A model generated the notes under the pieces. The model ran no database searches, was not told the DNA's origin, and saw nothing but the letters and a program-made list of their open reading frames with translations. The translations under genes were made by a program, and so were the position numbers. Below are positions 6,441-9,410 of a stretch of DNA of 9,410 nucleotides, one piece after another (position 1 is the stretch's first letter; every line of letters begins with the position of its first letter). The stretch is from contig CABKMN010000091.1 of assembly GCA_902373525.1 (NCBI GenBank), positions 1 to 9,410 on the forward strand, in the 5' to 3' direction. This DNA is from an uncultured Bilophila sp. (GTDB lineage: Bacteria > Desulfobacterota > Desulfovibrionia > Desulfovibrionales > Desulfovibrionaceae).

Positions 6441-7448
6441 ATGCTGAAGAACCTGCTTGCCGCCGTCGTGACGATTGCCTTCCTCGCCACACCCAACATC
6501 GCTTCCGCACAGGAAAAAACGATCCTGCAAGTGGGCCTCGGCGATCCCATCGACTCCGAAATGGGGGCCATCGGCACCCGCTTCAGGGAAATCGTGGAGG
6601 CCCGTTCCGGCGGCAGGGTCGAAGTTCAGCTTTTCCCCTCCGGCCAGCTCGGCGACGAAACGGAAATGATCCAGAACGTCCGGGCCGGCAATCTCGACAT
6701 CGCCGTCGTCGGCATCGCCAACACGGTCCCCTTCGTCAAGAAGCTCGGCATCCTGACCATGCCCTACATCTTCGACGACCTCTACGACGTCGTCCGGGCC
6801 ACCACCGGCCCCGCCCACGACCTGCTCAACGGCTACGCCGTCAACGAAGGCGGTTTCCGCATCCTCGGCTGGACCTACACCGATTACCGTTACCTCTCCA
6901 ACTCCCGCAAACCCATCAGGAACCTGAACGACATCCGGGGGATGAAGTTCCGGGTGCCGCAAAGCGCCGTGCTCCTCGCCAGCTACAAGGCGTGGGGGGC
7001 CAATCCGATTCCCCTTTCGTGGGCCGAAACCTTCACCGCGCTCCAACAGGGCGTGGTAGACGGGCAATGCTACGGCTACATCACCTTCCTCGCCTGTCGC
7101 TTCAACGAGGTGCAGAAGTACATCACCGAGGTGCATTACACCTACCAGCTCCAGCCCATGATCCTCAGCCAGCGCGCCTATAAAAAAATGTCCCCGGAAC
7201 TCCGCAGGCTCGTCATCGACGCGGGCCGCGACGCGCAGGAATACTGTCTCGCCTTCCAGCTCACGGAAGGGGTGAAGGCCCGGCAGCGGGTCATCGAATC
7301 CGGCGTGCTGGTCAGCCAGCTGGAGGATGAGGCCGACTGGAAGCGGGCCGCCGTTTCCAAGGTCTGGCCGGAAATGGAAGCCTTCGTCGGCGGGAGGGAC
7401 GCCATCAACGCCTTCCTGTCCGCCATCGGAAAGCGTCCCTGGAAATAG
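6441..7448 (+). CDS. dctP: TRAP transporter periplasmic substrate-binding protein (DctP family)
   Basis: This 335-residue secreted binding protein captures the substrate in the periplasm and delivers it to the DctQM membrane unit. A signal peptide spans residues 1-23, with cleavage expected after ASA (21-23) before QE. The family arginine that binds the substrate's acid group is R171 (FRVP), and the GANPIPLSWAETFTALQQG and VVDGQ signature follows at 186-209. After VVDGQ most relatives have EN, whereas here it is CY, which may mean a changed pocket. The ATG at 6441 is preceded by GGAGAG at 6 bases and puts the signal peptide at the N-terminus. An in-frame ATG at 6327 would bury it and overlap the promoter. 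Beside tpa and sarD, taurine or isethionate is the likely substrate, as in the TauKLM transporters, but a carboxylate cannot be excluded. Confidence 0.92.
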   Translation: MLKNLLAAVVTIAFLATPNIASAQEKTILQVGLGDPIDSEMGAIGTRFREIVEARSGGRVEVQLFPSGQLGDETEMIQNVRAGNLDIAVVGIANTVPFVKKLGILTMPYIFDDLYDVVRATTGPAHDLLNGYAVNEGGFRILGWTYTDYRYLSNSRKPIRNLNDIRGMKFRVPQSAVLLASYKAWGANPIPLSWAETFTALQQGVVDGQCYGYITFLACRFNEVQKYITEVHYTYQLQPMILSQRAYKKMSPELRRLVIDAGRDAQEYCLAFQLTEGVKARQRVIESGVLVSQLEDEADWKRAAVSKVWPEMEAFVGGRDAINAFLSAIGKRPWK

Positions 7449-7460
7449 CCGGGTGCGGAT

Positions 7461-7535
7461 TCCCGGAGCCGTCTTCGGAGGGTTGTCTCTTCCCGCGCGC
7501 TCCTGTAGTGGAAGACGAAGACCCCCGTTCCGGGA
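7461..7535 (+). promoter_or_regulatory. Nested stems in the dctP-dctQ gap that cover the dctQ ribosome site
   Basis: TCCCGGA (7461-7467) pairs with TCCGGGA (7529-7535). Inside it, CGTCTTC (7470-7476) pairs with GAAGACG (7511-7517), and GGAG (7477-7480) can pair with CTCC (7500-7503). The outer right arm overlaps the dctQ Shine-Dalgarno GGGAGG (7532-7537). The fold could lower dctQM translation relative to dctP, or slow 3' decay of dctP mRNA. There is no U-run. Confidence 0.4.
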
Positions 7536-7544
7536 GGGAACACG

Positions 7545-8084
7545 ATGTCCAAGAAAACCCTGCTTGCCTTTCTGGACAACTTCGAAGGTTACGTCAGCCA
7601 GCTCCTGCTCGCGTTTTTCGTCTGCACTCTGCTGCTGCAAATCTTTCTCCGCGAATTCGGCCATCCGCTCTACTGGACGGAAGAACTCGCGCGCTATTCC
7701 TTCGTCTGGTTCGTGTTCTTCGGAGCGGCCTATGCGGCCCGGCTGGCGGCGCACAACCGCGTCACCATCCAGTTCCGGCCTTTCCCCCAATGGGTGGGCG
7801 ACGCCTGCATGCTCCTCGGCGACGCGGCGTGGCTCGTCTTCAATACCGTCATGGTTGTGGAAAGCCTTGAAGTCATACAAGAACTCCGGGAATTCCCCTA
7901 CGCCACGCCCGCGCTGGACTGGCAGCTTTCCTCCATCTACTTCATCTTTCCCATCGCCTTTACGCTGATCTCCATCCGCGTCATTCAGGTCAACATCATG
8001 AAATTCGTCCTGAAAAAAGCCATTCCCTCCCCGGAAAAGGCTGCGGTGGAGCAGGCGTTCCCCGACGGAGACGTCCGCGTATGA
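7545..8084 (+). CDS. dctQ: TRAP transporter small membrane subunit (DctQ family)
   Basis: This 179-residue inner-membrane protein pairs with DctM and helps dock the loaded binding protein. Four hydrophobic segments are visible at about residues 16-35, 51-68, 83-106 and 126-147, the normal DctQ layout. The family motif W-x-E-E-x-x-R appears as WTEELAR at 44-50, just before the second segment. The C-terminal tail from about 155 is short and charged. GGGAGG lies about 7 bases before the ATG. The gene follows dctP after 96 bases and its stop overlaps the dctM start by 4 bases (ATGA), so dctQ and dctM are probably translationally coupled. Confidence 0.92.
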   Translation: MSKKTLLAFLDNFEGYVSQLLLAFFVCTLLLQIFLREFGHPLYWTEELARYSFVWFVFFGAAYAARLAAHNRVTIQFRPFPQWVGDACMLLGDAAWLVFNTVMVVESLEVIQELREFPYATPALDWQLSSIYFIFPIAFTLISIRVIQVNIMKFVLKKAIPSPEKAAVEQAFPDGDVRV

Positions 8085-9358
8085 GTCCGGCCGGGGTGCT
8101 TTTCGTGACCTTCGGGGCGCTGCTGCTGCTCGGAGCGCCGATCACGGTGGCCCTCGGGGCCGCGGCGATGGCAACGCTCTACGCCGTGGATCAGAACCTT
8201 GTGACGATGGTGCAGATCGCCTTCACCTCGGTGAATTCGTTTCCGATCATGGCCCTGCCCGCCTTCGTGCTCACGGGGGCGCTCATGGAGCACGCGGGCA
8301 TCTCCCGGCGGCTCGTCGCCATTGCGGAGCAGGTCGTCGGCCCCATTCCGGGCGGGCTCGCCGTGTCCACGGCGCTGGCCTGCGTGTTCTTCGGAGCCAT
8401 CTCCGGGTCGGGACCGGCGACGACGGCCGCCGTGGGCATGCTCATGATCCCGGCCATGATCCGGCGGGGGTTCACGCCGGGCTACGCGGCGGCGGCCGCC
8501 GCGACGGCCGGGGGCGTGGGGATCATCATTCCCCCGAGCATTCCGATGGTCGTCTACGGCGTGTCAGGCCAGCAGTCCATCACCAAGCTGTTCCTCGCCG
8601 GGGTGGTGCCCGGCATGCTGATCGCGATGGGGCTCGCGGCGATGCACCTTTTCCTGTGCCGGAACATGCCCGTCGAGGAAATCGGAGAGCGCCCGGACGG
8701 GACGCTCTGGACGGCGTTCCGCGACGGCCTGTGGTCGCTCATGGCCCCCGTGGTCATCCTCGGCGGCATCTACGGCGGGTACTTCACTCCGACCGAAGCC
8801 GCCGTGATCGCCATTTTCTACAGCATATTCGTCGGTCTGTTCATCCATCGCGAGCTGACGTTCACCGGCATCCGCCGGTCGTTGCAGACGACCTCGTGGA
8901 TGACGGGCCGGGTGCTCATCATCATGTTTACGGCCTACGCCTTCGAGCGTCTGCTGGTGCAGTACCGCATTCCGGACATGCTGGTGGAGCGCGTCCTCGG
9001 CATCACCACGGACGTGACCGTGGTCTGGATGTTCGTGGTCGCGGTGCTCCTGTTCCTCGGGATGTTCATGGAGACGCTGGCGATCATTCTGCTGGTCACG
9101 CCGGTCATGCTGCCGATCATGACGGCCTTCGGCGTGGACCCCATCCACTTCGGCGTGGTGCTGGTCTGCTGCTGCGGGGTCGGCTTCTCCACGCCGCCCC
9201 TCGGGGAAAACATGTTCATCGCCTCGGGCATCGCCGACACCACGCTCGAAGACATCTCCTTCCACGCCTTCCCCTTCGTCTGCGTCACCGTCGGCGTCAT
9301 CCTCCTCTGCGTGTTCGTGCCCGACATCGTGCTGTTCCTGCCCCGGATGGCCATGTAA
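8081..9358 (+). CDS. dctM: TRAP transporter large membrane subunit (DctM family)
   Basis: This 425-residue multi-spanning protein forms the ion-coupled transport channel of the TRAP system, typically driven by sodium. Hallmarks are GSGPAT (109-114), IIPPSIPMVVYG (149-160), GGIYGGYFTPTEAA (228-241) and the second-half repeat FSTPPLGENMF (369-379). In that last motif most relatives have PPxGxNLF, so E376 is a departure worth noting. About a dozen hydrophobic segments fill the sequence, and the length is standard. The ATG overlaps the dctQ stop; the nearest SD-like GGAG is 10 bases upstream, which fits translational coupling. Codons lean to GCG, GGG, CCG and GTG through much of the gene, unlike the GCC/GGC/GTC-rich tpa and ald. 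The last 50 or so codons shift back. Confidence 0.95.
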   Translation: MSPAGVLFVTFGALLLLGAPITVALGAAAMATLYAVDQNLVTMVQIAFTSVNSFPIMALPAFVLTGALMEHAGISRRLVAIAEQVVGPIPGGLAVSTALACVFFGAISGSGPATTAAVGMLMIPAMIRRGFTPGYAAAAAATAGGVGIIIPPSIPMVVYGVSGQQSITKLFLAGVVPGMLIAMGLAAMHLFLCRNMPVEEIGERPDGTLWTAFRDGLWSLMAPVVILGGIYGGYFTPTEAAVIAIFYSIFVGLFIHRELTFTGIRRSLQTTSWMTGRVLIIMFTAYAFERLLVQYRIPDMLVERVLGITTDVTVVWMFVVAVLLFLGMFMETLAIILLVTPVMLPIMTAFGVDPIHFGVVLVCCCGVGFSTPPLGENMFIASGIADTTLEDISFHAFPFVCVTVGVILLCVFVPDIVLFLPRMAM

Positions 9359-9363
9359 AAAAT

Positions 9364-9405
9364 CGGGGGAGGGGAACCTTTCTGAAGAAAGGTTCCCCTC
9401 CCCCG
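9364..9405. terminator. Long perfect hairpin downstream of dctM
   Basis: Nineteen bases (9364-9382) pair without a mismatch with 9387-9405 around the loop TGAA, beginning 5 bases after the dctM stop. On the minus strand it is followed by ATTTTTT, which makes a good terminator for any convergent gene to the right. On the plus strand the window ends 5 bases later with no U-run visible, so its role for dctM is less sure. It shares base and apex sequence with the hairpin at 280-334. Confidence 0.65.
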
Positions 9406-9410
9406 TACCC

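Noticed and set aside
4615..6510. 631-codon minus-strand open frame over the regulator
   Set aside because: It is antisense to an intact PAS/AAA+/HTH gene, crosses the dctP promoter region and lacks domain motifs.
6240..7880. 546-codon minus-strand open frame over dctP and dctQ
   Set aside because: It is the shadow of two real genes on the plus strand, with no ribosome site or motif.
1..9410. CRISPR arrays, insertion sequences or attachment sites
   Set aside because: No regularly spaced repeats, transposase or integrase genes, or flanking target duplications were seen.

Overview
The window looks like part of a taurine-degradation locus from a high-GC anaerobic sulfidogen of the Desulfovibrionaceae, most like Bilophila. 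The main evidence is a 456-residue taurine:pyruvate aminotransferase that, from memory and not from a search, closely resembles the characterised Bilophila wadsworthia enzyme. Beside it are an iron-type alcohol dehydrogenase of the SarD kind and an alanine dehydrogenase. The species cannot be fixed from the sequence alone.

Layout. Positions 1-350 hold no complete gene: a possible 3' tail of a plus-strand gene with its terminator (1-120), then two hairpins that serve as the 3' end of the sarD transcript. Three minus-strand genes follow, in transcription order ald (4270-3149), tpa (3011-1641) and sarD (1514-351). A terminator-like hairpin separates ald from tpa, and two strong tandem hairpins separate tpa from sarD. 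The intergenic region 4271-4527 is divergent. It carries a near-consensus sigma-54 (-24/-12) promoter facing ald and a sigma-70-like extended -10 promoter facing a plus-strand PAS/AAA+/HTH sigma-54 activator (4528-6276). Next, a sigma-70-like promoter leads into a tripartite TRAP transporter: dctP (6441-7448), dctQ (7545-8084) and dctM (8081-9358). The window ends in a long perfect hairpin.

How the genes work together (family knowledge plus inference). The TRAP system probably imports an organosulfonate, taurine or isethionate. Tpa moves the taurine amino group to pyruvate, giving alanine and sulfoacetaldehyde. Ald deaminates alanine, which restores pyruvate, releases ammonium and makes NADH. 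SarD spends that NADH reducing sulfoacetaldehyde to isethionate. The sum is taurine + H2O -> isethionate + NH4+, closed for both pyruvate and NAD. Carbon-sulfur cleavage (isethionate sulfite-lyase IslA with activase IslB in Bilophila) is not in this window. The adjacent activator keeps an intact GAFTGA loop and is the natural candidate to fire the sigma-54 promoter at ald.

The least described parts are regulatory: a sigma-54 activator in place of the GntR/MocR-type TauR seen in other taurine loci, several RNA hairpins that could set expression gene by gene, and a related pair of hairpins in mirror orientation at the two outer ends of the divergent transcription units.
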